This document shows, one piece after another, positions 8,329-18,177 of a DNA stretch of 64,000 nucleotides. The translations under genes and the position numbers were made by a program. The DNA lies in the NCBI RefSeq assembly GCF_020150455.1, contig NZ_CP083740.1, positions 992,001 to 1,056,000 on the forward strand, read 5' to 3'. Positions within the stretch are counted from its first letter, which is position 1, and each line of letters opens with the position of its first letter. The DNA comes from Bremerella sp. TYQ1 (GTDB lineage: Bacteria > Planctomycetota > Planctomycetia > Pirellulales > Pirellulaceae). The notes under the pieces were generated by a model. It did no database searches. It was given only the letters and a program-made list of their open reading frames with translations, and had not been told where the DNA came from.

Positions 8329-9783
8329 TCAGTGATCAACGGGATCATCGATCGTAACTGTTGGAGGCGAGAAGGACGTAACAATCGCGTTCTTCGCCAG
8401 TGGAAACTGGTGAGACCGACTTTCCCGAAAGTGCATAAAATATCCAGCCGTGTTGGGAATCGCAATCAGATCCCCAACGTTAATCCCGTTGGGAAATCGG
8501 AATCTGCGAAGACTTATTAATTCCGACTCAGTGCAATAAGCCCCCACCAGATAACCTTCCAGTTCTTTCCCCCTACGACCGTTCGGCACAGGAACTAAGA
8601 TTGGGTCAACGAGGAAGTCATCGCTACTCGTTCGGCATTGTGTGGAATTCATGCTGAGACCAATGAACCATTCTCCATTGGGGTGCTGTTTCCGAAATAC
8701 AACTTTGGCTACCGTCATGCCACATCCATCCAGCACGCTTCGGCCTGGCTCGCAGCGAAGTTGCAGGTTCCGTTGACTTACGGCATCCGCAATCCTTTGA
8801 TCTTCAAATCCAGCCGAAAGAACTTTTCTAAGCCACTCACCTTGAACGCACCTCTGGTAGTACGGATAACAATTTCGACGGCCGTAGACTTCTCCATGTA
8901 CATCCATAAATCCTAGTCCATGATTTCTGTACGTAATGGGCTTGATCCTACCTAAGACAGCTTGATGAAGATTCTCCCAAAATGCATCCCACTGGCGTTC
9001 GTCTTCCAGATACGACATGGGTATTCCTCCACCGATGTCGAGAAACCGTACTGAATGCCCAAGGTTTCTCAGGACATCGACGATCGGTAGACACTGAGTA
9101 ATCGCAGCCATTCGTTGACCGGCAGAGTATCCGTCGAGATGAAAGTGTATACCGACGATCTCCATTAACGGATGAGATATCGTTTGGTGGAAGGTGCGAA
9201 GAAACGAACTCAGATGATTGATGTTGATACCAAAGCGAGAGTCGAGTTGTGTGCCGCCAAACTCGAATCCACTCAGTCGTAACGCAACCTTGATTGGCAA
9301 CCCAAATCTCAACTGCGTTTCCAATTGTGTTAACTCATCTGCGTTGTCGACAGCAATAGTTACACCGTGCTGTACGCAGGCAGAGAAAAGTGACTCATCC
9401 TTGATGGCTGCCGTGCAGATTATGTTTGTGCCGGAAATATCGTGCTCGATCACCTGTTGCAGTTCCTGCAGGCTGGCAATATCGAGTCCAGCCCCGGCTT
9501 TATCGGCGGCATCAACTAGGCTCAAGCACTTATTCGCCTTGCGTGCGAAGAAGACTTGAAAGTCGACTCCAAATTCTTGAGTGACTCTGTTCAATTCTTC
9601 TACATTATGAGTCAACGGCTCGGTATTGATAATATTCAAGGGAGAGCCGTACTCGTCAACCCACTGATGAAGTTCAGGACATGTCAGGATCGCTTCCATC
9701 CAAGCTGGCAATGTTGCATCTAAAGGCAGCACCCCCTGGCAATTCAATCTAATGCCTGACGTCGGAAAGATGGCGTTGTTCAA
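8329..9783 (-). CDS. PLP-dependent fold-III decarboxylase, probably Y4yA-type
   Basis: 484 residues from a TTG that overlaps the upstream stop (TTGA); an in-frame ATG 28 codons later would remove conserved-looking sequence. Fold-III (alanine racemase/DapDC-type) marks: FARKANK with PLP lysine ~82, IHFHLDG, the glycine loop FLDIGGG, CEPGRSVLDG, and a C-terminal AYCTESEL that supplies the active-site cysteine across the dimer. Relatives decarboxylate diaminopimelate, ornithine/arginine or, in staphyloferrin B synthesis, a citryl-diaminopropionate intermediate (SbnH). I recall a rhizobial family, Y4yA, with this architecture and length. It is the last gene of an overlapping operon with an SbnA-like enzyme and a flavoprotein, so a diaminopropionate-derived substrate is the best guess; the exact substrate is unknown. 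Confidence 0.8.
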   Translation of the reverse strand: MNNAIFPTSGIRLNCQGVLPLDATLPAWMEAILTCPELHQWVDEYGSPLNIINTEPLTHNVEELNRVTQEFGVDFQVFFARKANKCLSLVDAADKAGAGLDIASLQELQQVIEHDISGTNIICTAAIKDESLFSACVQHGVTIAVDNADELTQLETQLRFGLPIKVALRLSGFEFGGTQLDSRFGININHLSSFLRTFHQTISHPLMEIVGIHFHLDGYSAGQRMAAITQCLPIVDVLRNLGHSVRFLDIGGGIPMSYLEDERQWDAFWENLHQAVLGRIKPITYRNHGLGFMDVHGEVYGRRNCYPYYQRCVQGEWLRKVLSAGFEDQRIADAVSQRNLQLRCEPGRSVLDGCGMTVAKVVFRKQHPNGEWFIGLSMNSTQCRTSSDDFLVDPILVPVPNGRRGKELEGYLVGAYCTESELISLRRFRFPNGINVGDLIAIPNTAGYFMHFRESRSHQFPLAKNAIVTSFSPPTVTIDDPVDH

Positions 9784-11495
9784 TGGGAGAGCTTTCGAAG
9801 GAAAATGCGTTTGGCGGTTTCTTTAGCCCAGTTTTCGATATGGGGATGGAGATTTCGGCTCAAAGTATCGTTGCCCAGAACAGCCCCTTCGGTGACCCTA
9901 CCAAAAATGGCCAGATTCTCGTGGGGATAAGAAAGGGGACGACCTCGTTGATCAATCTGCAAACCGATGTCTCGGTCCTGCCAAGAGATCGTTTTGTCAG
10001 CGATAAGGCGAGAGAGGGGGCCATGGGGATCAATTTGGTATGGTGAAGGAATGACGGCATTGATCGCAACGTCGACTTCTTCGACGATACCGTCGCGAAT
10101 TAGTTCAAGCTGATTAGGTCGCACGGCAAGTTTGGCCCCTTTGACGAAATTGAGGTCAATAACCTCTGAATCGATAAGTGCGAGCATTCGACTCATATTC
10201 TCAGGCGGAGGGCCGAATGCTATTCGTTCCATCTCGGCACTGATAGGGCGGAACAACTTCCAAGCTTCATTAGATATGCCTCCATGACTCACTCGTTCCA
10301 CAAGAGCTGGATAAATTCGTCGCCAGGTTTCGCCCCATACCCAAGCTTCGTTCGGTGGTGCCAGACCGAGCCCAACGTTGAGTGATTGTTTCATCAAGTC
10401 GTAAGCTTTAAAACCTGGGAAGAACGTGCTTCTCCACCATTTGTACCATTGGTCAAGACGAGATTTCGATAGAGTGCTGTTTAAACCTGGATGAATCGAT
10501 TGATAGACGTCGCCGGCTGTTCGTGTTACCGATTGCCACAGATCTCGCACCTGTTGCGAAGGATCAGCGGATCGTGCGGCATCTAAAATCGCTTCGGATC
10601 CACTTTGCCAAATATCTGACAAAATTGGTGGTAGTTCCATCTGCGATTCAATCGACTTCGCTAGAAGCGGGCGGCCTGTCCGCGAGTAAGGATAGATCTT
10701 AGATGGTTCGTCACCTGAGCGGTCGTAAGTCCAATCTTCTACGGCTGGTTGAAATTGACCGCCGCGTCCCTCAGTTAGAGCCAGGCTAGCATCAATCCAG
10801 GTTAGTCCAAAACCTCGAATTGCCACTCTGATCTTCGATGCGACACGCGTGCGGGAAAGCTGGGAGTCTACGGGAAATACCCGCTCAATCAGTCGCCGGT
10901 CATCGCCTTCGGCAAGTGAGTTAGTGGAGCGCCATCCTTCGTGTCCGAGTGTCATTACGAGATCATCGGCCACCCACCTATGATCCTCTGTAGATATAAT
11001 CCACTGAGAATTGCATTTCTTGACGTCCGCAATATGGAGGTGATGGACGTTGAGGGTAACATTTTCGGGCAAGCTGGATCGGACTATTTCAAAGCACTCG
11101 TGAAGATATCGTCCGACAACAGCCCGCGGAGAAAATCCTTCTGGATTGGCCCATTGAGGATAACTGGCCTGAAGCCAACTCAGGAGCGACAACTCGTCCT
11201 TGCCGCGAAATTCGCCATGACTCCATGCGTCGATTTTCCCATTGGGAAAGTTCATTCGAAGGAAATCAGGTTGGTTGACGTCATAGACATTTCCAGAACC
11301 AATGTAGGGGCAAGAATCGAATATATCGATTTCTATCGGTCCAGTCCGAGGGTGGCATCTTAGCGCGCGGCTCAACGATTCCAGGCAATAAAAACCTCGT
11401 GGTCCTCCTCCGATAATCGCAATTTTGTGAGGCGTATTTCCGTAGGATAAAGGATGCCCCTGATTGCTTGGTGACTGAATATGTATTGAAACCAT
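9780..11495 (-). CDS. FAD/NAD(P)-binding protein
   Basis: 571 residues. Near the N-terminus HKIAIIGGGPRGFYCLESL is a Rossmann dinucleotide-binding motif (GxGPxG), and DLVMTLGHEGW is a second conserved stretch typical of the FAD-NAD(P)-binding family (PF13454), which is related to flavin monooxygenases and HpyO-type proteins. The start ATG shares one base with the stop of the SbnA-like gene (TAATG), and the stop overlaps the decarboxylase start by four bases, so translation of the three genes is coupled. In the staphylococcal pathway the partner of SbnA is the NAD-dependent SbnB; no SbnB homologue is seen here, and this flavoprotein may oxidise the SbnA product or a later intermediate instead. 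That role is inference. Confidence 0.75.
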   Translation of the reverse strand: MVSIHIQSPSNQGHPLSYGNTPHKIAIIGGGPRGFYCLESLSRALRCHPRTGPIEIDIFDSCPYIGSGNVYDVNQPDFLRMNFPNGKIDAWSHGEFRGKDELSLLSWLQASYPQWANPEGFSPRAVVGRYLHECFEIVRSSLPENVTLNVHHLHIADVKKCNSQWIISTEDHRWVADDLVMTLGHEGWRSTNSLAEGDDRRLIERVFPVDSQLSRTRVASKIRVAIRGFGLTWIDASLALTEGRGGQFQPAVEDWTYDRSGDEPSKIYPYSRTGRPLLAKSIESQMELPPILSDIWQSGSEAILDAARSADPSQQVRDLWQSVTRTAGDVYQSIHPGLNSTLSKSRLDQWYKWWRSTFFPGFKAYDLMKQSLNVGLGLAPPNEAWVWGETWRRIYPALVERVSHGGISNEAWKLFRPISAEMERIAFGPPPENMSRMLALIDSEVIDLNFVKGAKLAVRPNQLELIRDGIVEEVDVAINAVIPSPYQIDPHGPLSRLIADKTISWQDRDIGLQIDQRGRPLSYPHENLAIFGRVTEGAVLGNDTLSRNLHPHIENWAKETAKRIFLRKLSH

Positions 11496-12580
11496 TATGT
11501 CCCCGACTCCTCCGAGACAGATTTGGGAGTGCCTGCAAGCCTGTCCAATTCTTCAGGGGTAACGCGCATCTCTTTTTGCACCCACTCGTCGTTGAATACA
11601 GTATCTAAGTATCTCGTCCCGGAGTCATGCAGGATTGCTACACAAGTCTTCCCGGCTAGTGAATGCTGGCGAGCGCGAATAGCCTCGAGGACTCCACCGC
11701 CTGATCCTCCAACTAGCATCGCCTCGGTCGCTGCTGCCCGCCTGCATCCGATGACGCATTCGAGATCGGTAACGCGATGTATGAGATTGAACGACTGGTT
11801 GCGAGCAAGCGCAGGTTCGCGACCAGTACCAAGTCCTGGAATCGTGCGACGTCCCGCCGTCCCTCCGAATAATACGCTTCCCACAGCATCTACGGCGACG
11901 ACTTCAGTTTTTCTGTTCCGCGAGCGGAGGTAATTGCGACAACCTTGTATTGTGCCCGTGCTGCTCGTGGCCACAAACAGGTAGTCTAAACTACCCTCCA
12001 TGGCCTCATCAATTTCGCGGATCGTCCCCAATTCATGTGCCTTCGGATTCTCTGAGTTGGCATACTGGTTGGGCCAATAGCTATTAGCAGTATTCTCAAG
12101 AAGAAAACACACGCGCGCCAGGCGAGCCGCGAGGAAATCGCCATCAATAGGAGTCGTTACTTTATGAATTTCTCCTCCTAATGCCCGTATGATAGCGAGG
12201 TTCTGTTTTTGAGCCCGTGGGTCAACGACGCAGATGAATCGAAGGCCGTAGTAGCGGCATGCCTGAGCAAGACCGATTCCCATATTACCGGAGGACGATT
12301 CGATGATGGTTGTGCCTGCATTCACTTTTCCGGAGGTTATCGCTTCGCGAAGCATCTGAGATGCCGGCCGATCCTTAGCGCTACCGCCTGGATTTTGCGA
12401 TTCAAGCTTGGCATATAAAGTGACATCGTTTCGATCCAAGTAGCGAGTTAGGCAGATTAAGGGAGTTAACCCGATTGCCTCAAGTATTCCATTCGCGGCG
12501 GGAGTCTTCTTCGGCGAAGGACCTTCGAGAAGTGGTGGGCGCGAAATGACGGTAGCTAGTTCACCAATGCCGTTTACCAT
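11495..12580 (-). CDS. sbnA: SbnA-like 2,3-diaminopropionate biosynthesis enzyme
   Basis: 361 residues from ATG 12580; a GTG at 12634 would add 18 residues that do not look like part of the fold. It is a fold-II PLP enzyme of the cysteine synthase group: NPGGSAKDRPA holds the PLP lysine (~69), ESSSGNMGIGLA is the substrate loop, and the SbnA-specific segments RFICVVDPRAQKQN, NSYWPNQYANSENP and VAVDAVGSVLFGG are present, as is the C-terminal RYLDTVFNDEWV. SbnA joins O-phospho-L-serine and L-glutamate to give N-(2-amino-2-carboxyethyl)-glutamate, the precursor of 2,3-diaminopropionate. It leads the operon with the flavoprotein and the decarboxylase. A perfect inverted repeat lies 64-85 bases upstream. 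Confidence 0.82.
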   Translation of the reverse strand: MVNGIGELATVISRPPLLEGPSPKKTPAANGILEAIGLTPLICLTRYLDRNDVTLYAKLESQNPGGSAKDRPASQMLREAITSGKVNAGTTIIESSSGNMGIGLAQACRYYGLRFICVVDPRAQKQNLAIIRALGGEIHKVTTPIDGDFLAARLARVCFLLENTANSYWPNQYANSENPKAHELGTIREIDEAMEGSLDYLFVATSSTGTIQGCRNYLRSRNRKTEVVAVDAVGSVLFGGTAGRRTIPGLGTGREPALARNQSFNLIHRVTDLECVIGCRRAAATEAMLVGGSGGGVLEAIRARQHSLAGKTCVAILHDSGTRYLDTVFNDEWVQKEMRVTPEELDRLAGTPKSVSEESGT

Positions 12581-12643
12581 AGTGGCGTGCTCGTTCCTGG
12601 CGATATGACTTTGGGGCCTAAAAACTGAACACACGTGCGTGAT

Positions 12644-12665
12644 GCAATAACCGTGCCGTTATTGC
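12644..12665 (-). promoter_or_regulatory. Candidate operator upstream of the SbnA-like operon
   Basis: GCAATAAC (12644-12651) and GTTATTGC (12658-12665) are perfect 8-base inverted arms around a 6-base spacer, in the 236-base gap between the kinase gene and the sbnA-like start. The size and symmetry fit a dimeric repressor site, for example of the Fur, TetR or MarR type. No regulator gene is adjacent, and I cannot assign the protein that binds it. Confidence 0.55.
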
Positions 12666-12816
12666 CAAGGTAAACTGCATGATGCACGCCGCAGAACGGT
12701 TCCTTGCAAAGAAATACACTTTGTGCAGCGAATAAAATGAAGCAAGATACTAGGTTATAGAGCTTACCGAGGATTATTTGTAAGAACAAATGCTAACGAT
12801 GAGGCTCGATTATCGA

Positions 12817-15800
12817 CTAGGTTGGCTCTTGAGGAACCAAAGCAAGCAAGGATTGAATTTCCGAAGGCTCAGCGGGTTTAACCAAGTGATGATCAAAGCC
12901 CGCTTCTTTTGTTTTCCGTTTGTCATCTTCCTGCCCCCAACCAGTCAGCGCGATCAGTACGATCTTTTTGCCCCATGGTTGCTGACGGATATGTCGGGCA
13001 GCTTCGTAACCATTCATCTTAGGCATGCCGATATCCATGAAGATGACTTGAGGACGAAATTGCTCGTCTATTTCAACCGCTTGCAATCCGTCGTCAGCAG
13101 TTTCTACTTCATTGCCCAGCATTTGGACGACCATACTAAGCATTTTGGCGGCGGCCTTATTGTCGTCGACTACAAGGACGCGTCGCTTTGATGACAATTT
13201 ACCAAGCTGAGCAACGTCGGTAGTAGCGGTATTTGAAGCGATATTGGCAGGAGAGATTGGAAGCCGAACTGTAAATTTGGTGCCTCGGTTTGGACCGTTG
13301 CTTTCCACGGCTACGGTGCCTTCGTGCATTTCGATCAGCGACTTTACCAACGTTAGGCCAATTCCAAGACCAGGATAGCCTCGTTCTAAGGGGCGATCGA
13401 TCTGCGCGAACATGTCAAAAATTCGCCCTAACATATCCTCTGGAATACCAATCCCATTGTCAGATACAGAAAGCTCCAAATGGCCATCAGTTTGAATGGC
13501 CATAAGCTGAATATTGCCGCCTTCAGGAGTGTATTTTGCGGAATTGTTTAATAGGTTTGCTAGTACCTGGGCCAGTCGATGAGGATCTGCTTCTAATGTA
13601 ATCGTTTGTTCGGGTATCGAAACTTCCAAGTTATGCGCAAGCTCATCGATGATTGGTGTAGATGCTTCGACGGCACTTCGAACCACCTCCGACAGTTCCA
13701 CTTGACACTTCTTTAAGTCAAATTTGCCACGCGTGATTCGCGAGACATCCAACAGATCGTCCACTAGAGAAATTAGCTGCTTCGTTTGCCGTTCTAGAAT
13801 TGGTCGAACTTCGGCAACTGTCGCTGGATCGTCCCCGGACAGGCTCATCAGTTCAAGCCCGGTCCGAATAGGAGCTAGTGGGTTTCGTAGCTCGTGAGCA
13901 AGAGTTGCCAAAAACTCATCTTTCCGACGATCGGCTTCGGAGAGTTGGGCCGCGAGTTCGCGAAGCTCTTCCTGAATCCTCTGTTGCTCACTGATATCCG
14001 TGTTGGTGCCAAACCAATATCGGACGTTTCCAGCTTGATCTCGTAGCGGATTGATTCTAGTGAGGAACGGGCGGAACTCGCCATCGGCTCCCTGAATTGG
14101 AAAGACCATGTCAAACGGTGTTCCCGTCTCAAGGGAAGAATTCCACCGTTTCAATACCGTAGGAAGTACGGTAGGATCGTGGACCGATTGCCACCCCCAG
14201 CCTTCCATCTCCTTAGAAGTTTTACCGGTGTACTCATACCATCGCGAGTTGTACCAAAATATGTCACCGTTGGGCCCCGCCATCCAGGCGAGTTGTGGAA
14301 TCGTCTCTGCCAACAGGCGGAGTTGTTCTTCGCTTTCTTGAAGCTTTTGTAGCGCCTGCCGTTCTTCAGTTATATCGCGAACGACCGCCAAAAGTGCCGG
14401 TTTTCCGCCATAGCTGAAACCTGTACCGTTCACTTTGATGAGAATCTGTTCGCCATCCTTGCGTACATGCCTTCCCTCGACATGGAAATCTTGTCCACTG
14501 CTGACGGCTTCGACAAAGCTAGCAAATTTAGAATGGTCGCCTTGGTGAACAAACTGCGTTCCATGCATGCCGATAAATTCTGCATAGGAGTAGCCGTGCA
14601 TGCTACAGGCAGCCGGATTGGCCTCTTGTAGGTAACCTTCGTAGTCAAATACGAGTACGGCATCGCTTGTCGACTCGAAAATACCTCGATACTGGCGTTC
14701 TTGTTCGCGAAGCTTCTGTTCAGCTTGAAGTCGTTCGGTTAGGTCAAGCATCGAGCCTACCATACGGACAGGTTTACCTTCGTTGCGAACAACCTTTCCG
14801 CGATCGAAGACATGTGCATACGATCCGTCTGCTCGACGGTATCGATATTCGTCTTGCCAGAGTTCACCATCACTATCGATAACCGTATGGATTCCACGAA
14901 CGACACGATCTTGATCATCTGGATGAATATGCTCCTTCCACCAATTAGCATCGTTACCTATTTCAGACAGAGGATAGCCAAATCGCCTTTGAAGTCCTTC
15001 GTTCCAATTGACTTGGTTATTGACCAAGTTCCAGTCCCAGATGGCATCGTTGGCTGCATGGCCAATCAGGCGATAGCGTTCTTCGCTTTCCCGCAACTTA
15101 CGATCTGCCTGTTGTCGCGCGGTAACGTCACGAAAAACAAGCACACATCCCAATAGCGAACCGTCACTACCGCGGATAGGTGCAGCGCTGTCGTCGATGG
15201 GATACTCGGTTCCGTCGCGGCTGATTAAGAGAGTATGATTTGCAAGCCCGACGATAACGCCTTCACGCAGTGCCCGTTCCGCGGGACTTTCGACCGTCTC
15301 GCGTGTTTGTTCATTAATTATCCGAAATACGTCCGCGAGGGGTTTGCCAACGACTTCGTCGACCATCCAGCCAGTTAATTGTTCTGCAACGTGATTCAAA
15401 TTGGTGATTTGACCAGTAACATCCGTGGTGATGACCGCATCTCCGATACTTTTCAGCGTCACATTCAGTAAGTCACGCTCTTGCTGCAGGGCGGTGCTTG
15501 CCTCACGACGCTGCGTGATGTCCATGAACACACCAACGAGCGATCTGGTGCTATCTTTATCCGACGTTACGACGCGTCCCGTTTCTTCAATCCAAGTAGT
15601 GTCCTCATTATTTGGCGAAACGACACGGTACTGGATCTTGTATTGTTCGTTGCGTTGAATGGCCTGCGTAATAGCTGAGTCGTAGCGAGCGCGATCATCC
15701 TGGTGAATAAGGTGCGAACAGTCCGTTTTGTTCACGGGCGGGTTCGTTGCAAGCTGAGCGAAAAACTGCTGGGCGTTTTCCGAGAGAATGAAATCATCTG

Positions 15801-18177
15801 TACTAAGATTCCATTGCCAGGCAACCATTCTTGCCGCGGACAATGCCAGCTGAAGGCGCTCTTCATTACGCTGAAGTTCCTCGGCCGACCGTTTTCTTTG
15901 CAAGGCAATCTGAATATGTGCACCAACGCGGGCCAACAACTCTCTACCGCTAAATGGCTTTACAAGATAGTCATCGGCCCCTGCATCCATACCTTCTACA
16001 CGGCTCTCTTCACCTGCCCTGGCCGAGAGCATAATTACGGGCAGGTCACGGGTCTCGTACGTTTCGCGAATTCTGGCGAGGAGTCCGAACCCATCCAGCT
16101 TCGGCATCATGACGTCCGTCAGTACGAGGTCAGGCAATTCCCGCTCAATTTCTAACCAAGCTGTCTCGCCGTCACTGACCGAGGTCACATGATATGCGTC
16201 TGAGAGTAAGCGAGAGACGTACTGACGCATGTCGATGTTGTCATCTGCTAGGACAATTGTCGGTCTTCCATCTTGTTTTATTTTGTCAATAGAAAACTCT
16301 CTTGGATGCTCGGCTATGCCTGAATAAACGCTCGAGTCTGGGCCATCGATACTGTCCTCAGGAAGCCACTGTAAAGCTTCTTCAATATAGGGATCGACGG
16401 TGGCAGAGGTATTTGCCATAGGATCGCTATCGATAGTCTGATCAGGTGGTAGATGTTTTGTTCCTAGAGGGATGAGAATAGTAAAGCAACTGCCTTGGCC
16501 TAGTTCGCTTTCAACGTCGATTTTCCCACCATGTAGTTTGACCAGTTCCTGTACGAGCGCGAGCCCGATTCCACTTCCCTCATGGGTACGCCCCTGGGCA
16601 TTTTCGATGCGATGGAAGCGGTCAAAAAGTCTGGAGAGCTGATCCGAGGGGATCCCGGTTCCTGTATCTCGGACTATCAGCTGGGCATGCTCACCTAACT
16701 CGCTTAGCTCGACAGAAATGCTTCCCTCAAAGGTGAACTTAAAAGCGTTAGAGACAAGATTGAGAACAATTTTCTCCCACATATTACGGTCGACGTAAAC
16801 TGGCGAGGTGAGGTCTTCACATTGCACATTCAATTGCATGCCAGCGCGTTCCACGGCAGATCGGAAGACGCTTACTAAGTCAGATGTATAATCCTGCAAA
16901 TCTGTCGGCTGGAACGCTGCTCGAACTCTTCCGGCTTCGATTCGTGAAAAATCGAGTAAAGAGTTGACCAATCGAAGAAGACGAAGACCATTTCTGTTAA
17001 TCAACGTGAGTTGTTGTTTGACTTCAGCGGAAAGGCCGTCGTTCTCGGGCGAAGACAGAATGTCTTCTAGGGGGCCCAGCATTAGGGTAAGAGGGGTGCG
17101 GAATTCGTGGCTCACATTAGAAAAGAACGCTGTCTTGGCGTGGTCTAATTCCTCCAATGCAAGGGCGCGAGATTTTTCTTCTTCGTAGGCACGGGCGTTG
17201 GACACAGCCGTGGCAATCTGTCCTGCAACAAGCTCAAGAAATCCTCGGTAGCTGTCGTCAAATGGGCGACGAGGGCTGATGCCTGCTATAAGAAAACCAG
17301 CGAGTGTGTCTTGGCCTGATTTCGCCAGCGGGAGCACAAGTGCCGTCTCTGGCGATTCTTGGAACACACCGACAGAATCTGGTAAAAAACTCTGTGAGAT
17401 GTTGTCGACTTCTATACTCTTGCCAAATTCGGATACTTGGTGAAATGGCCAGAAGGTTTCCCTACGCGATAGTTCGACCAAGTTAGGGCACAGGTCGTGC
17501 CGCTGATCGATGCCAGCTGCTCCCGCTAACGAAGTCGTTTCGCCGTCGTAACTGTTTAGATAGATCAACCCGAAAGGTATGTCATAAGGGTTGGCAGCTA
17601 ATATCTTCGCCGCGGTCTCGCAGGCTTGCTCTGCCGATCTAGGTTCATCGGTAGTTCGAGCCGCCAATTCTCGAAGAGTTCGGAGCCGACGTTCACCGAT
17701 TGTTCGCTCGGTATCTTCCGTGACAACGCAAAGTATGCCACCGATTGTGTTGTTTTCGCCCGGCAACGGACTGTAAGAGAATGTGTGATATGTTTCCTCG
17801 GGAAAACCGTTACGTTCCAGGAACAGGAGAAGGCCCTCATCCCAAGTTGCTTGGCCCGTCTGGACGACCGACTCAGCACGTGGCCCCGCATCAGCCCATA
17901 TCTCAGACCAAACTTCACTGGCTGGTCTCCCTAGGGCCCAGGGGTGCTTTGGCCCTAGGGTCATCTTGGCATAGGCATCATTATAAAAAAAGACGAATTC
18001 TGTTCCCCAGCCAAGCCACATCGCGTAGCGAGAACTGAGCATAATTTGTACGGCAGTTTTTAAGCCTTGTGGCCAGCCTGAAATGGGGCCTAATGACGTT
18101 CTGCTCCAGTCAAATTTACGTGTCCGATCTCCCATCTCGCCGCCGCCAGTTAGGAAATCTGTGTTGTCATCTCGCAT
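12817..18177 (-). CDS. Double hybrid sensor histidine kinase with six PAS domains, GAF and two receivers
   Basis: 1786 residues. Order: PAS-like (~25-155), GAF (~170-330), HisKA with H357 (FFSNVSHEFRTP), HATPase (~455-575, DTGTGIP and GSGIGLAL), receiver (~638-755, LADDN, phospho-acceptor D688, LVKPF), five PAS domains with PAC tails (~770-890, 900-1020, 1035-1150, 1160-1275, 1285-1400), a second HisKA with H1428 (LATLAHELRNP), second HATPase (~1525-1645), and a C-terminal receiver (~1665-1783, D1715, HLVKP). All catalytic residues seem intact, so both kinase units could work, passing phosphate to their own receivers. No transmembrane segment is visible, so it is probably cytoplasmic. No DNA-binding output gene is adjacent. 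The start ATG has no obvious ribosome binding site; ATG at codon 15 is an alternative. Confidence 0.9.
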   Translation of the reverse strand: MRDDNTDFLTGGGEMGDRTRKFDWSRTSLGPISGWPQGLKTAVQIMLSSRYAMWLGWGTEFVFFYNDAYAKMTLGPKHPWALGRPASEVWSEIWADAGPRAESVVQTGQATWDEGLLLFLERNGFPEETYHTFSYSPLPGENNTIGGILCVVTEDTERTIGERRLRTLRELAARTTDEPRSAEQACETAAKILAANPYDIPFGLIYLNSYDGETTSLAGAAGIDQRHDLCPNLVELSRRETFWPFHQVSEFGKSIEVDNISQSFLPDSVGVFQESPETALVLPLAKSGQDTLAGFLIAGISPRRPFDDSYRGFLELVAGQIATAVSNARAYEEEKSRALALEELDHAKTAFFSNVSHEFRTPLTLMLGPLEDILSSPENDGLSAEVKQQLTLINRNGLRLLRLVNSLLDFSRIEAGRVRAAFQPTDLQDYTSDLVSVFRSAVERAGMQLNVQCEDLTSPVYVDRNMWEKIVLNLVSNAFKFTFEGSISVELSELGEHAQLIVRDTGTGIPSDQLSRLFDRFHRIENAQGRTHEGSGIGLALVQELVKLHGGKIDVESELGQGSCFTILIPLGTKHLPPDQTIDSDPMANTSATVDPYIEEALQWLPEDSIDGPDSSVYSGIAEHPREFSIDKIKQDGRPTIVLADDNIDMRQYVSRLLSDAYHVTSVSDGETAWLEIERELPDLVLTDVMMPKLDGFGLLARIRETYETRDLPVIMLSARAGEESRVEGMDAGADDYLVKPFSGRELLARVGAHIQIALQRKRSAEELQRNEERLQLALSAARMVAWQWNLSTDDFILSENAQQFFAQLATNPPVNKTDCSHLIHQDDRARYDSAITQAIQRNEQYKIQYRVVSPNNEDTTWIEETGRVVTSDKDSTRSLVGVFMDITQRREASTALQQERDLLNVTLKSIGDAVITTDVTGQITNLNHVAEQLTGWMVDEVVGKPLADVFRIINEQTRETVESPAERALREGVIVGLANHTLLISRDGTEYPIDDSAAPIRGSDGSLLGCVLVFRDVTARQQADRKLRESEERYRLIGHAANDAIWDWNLVNNQVNWNEGLQRRFGYPLSEIGNDANWWKEHIHPDDQDRVVRGIHTVIDSDGELWQDEYRYRRADGSYAHVFDRGKVVRNEGKPVRMVGSMLDLTERLQAEQKLREQERQYRGIFESTSDAVLVFDYEGYLQEANPAACSMHGYSYAEFIGMHGTQFVHQGDHSKFASFVEAVSSGQDFHVEGRHVRKDGEQILIKVNGTGFSYGGKPALLAVVRDITEERQALQKLQESEEQLRLLAETIPQLAWMAGPNGDIFWYNSRWYEYTGKTSKEMEGWGWQSVHDPTVLPTVLKRWNSSLETGTPFDMVFPIQGADGEFRPFLTRINPLRDQAGNVRYWFGTNTDISEQQRIQEELRELAAQLSEADRRKDEFLATLAHELRNPLAPIRTGLELMSLSGDDPATVAEVRPILERQTKQLISLVDDLLDVSRITRGKFDLKKCQVELSEVVRSAVEASTPIIDELAHNLEVSIPEQTITLEADPHRLAQVLANLLNNSAKYTPEGGNIQLMAIQTDGHLELSVSDNGIGIPEDMLGRIFDMFAQIDRPLERGYPGLGIGLTLVKSLIEMHEGTVAVESNGPNRGTKFTVRLPISPANIASNTATTDVAQLGKLSSKRRVLVVDDNKAAAKMLSMVVQMLGNEVETADDGLQAVEIDEQFRPQVIFMDIGMPKMNGYEAARHIRQQPWGKKIVLIALTGWGQEDDKRKTKEAGFDHHLVKPAEPSEIQSLLALVPQEPT

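Noticed and set aside
12790..13191. 133-codon plus-strand frame opposite the kinase C-terminus
   Set aside because: It is antisense to the receiver domain and its composition follows the codon pattern of the kinase gene.
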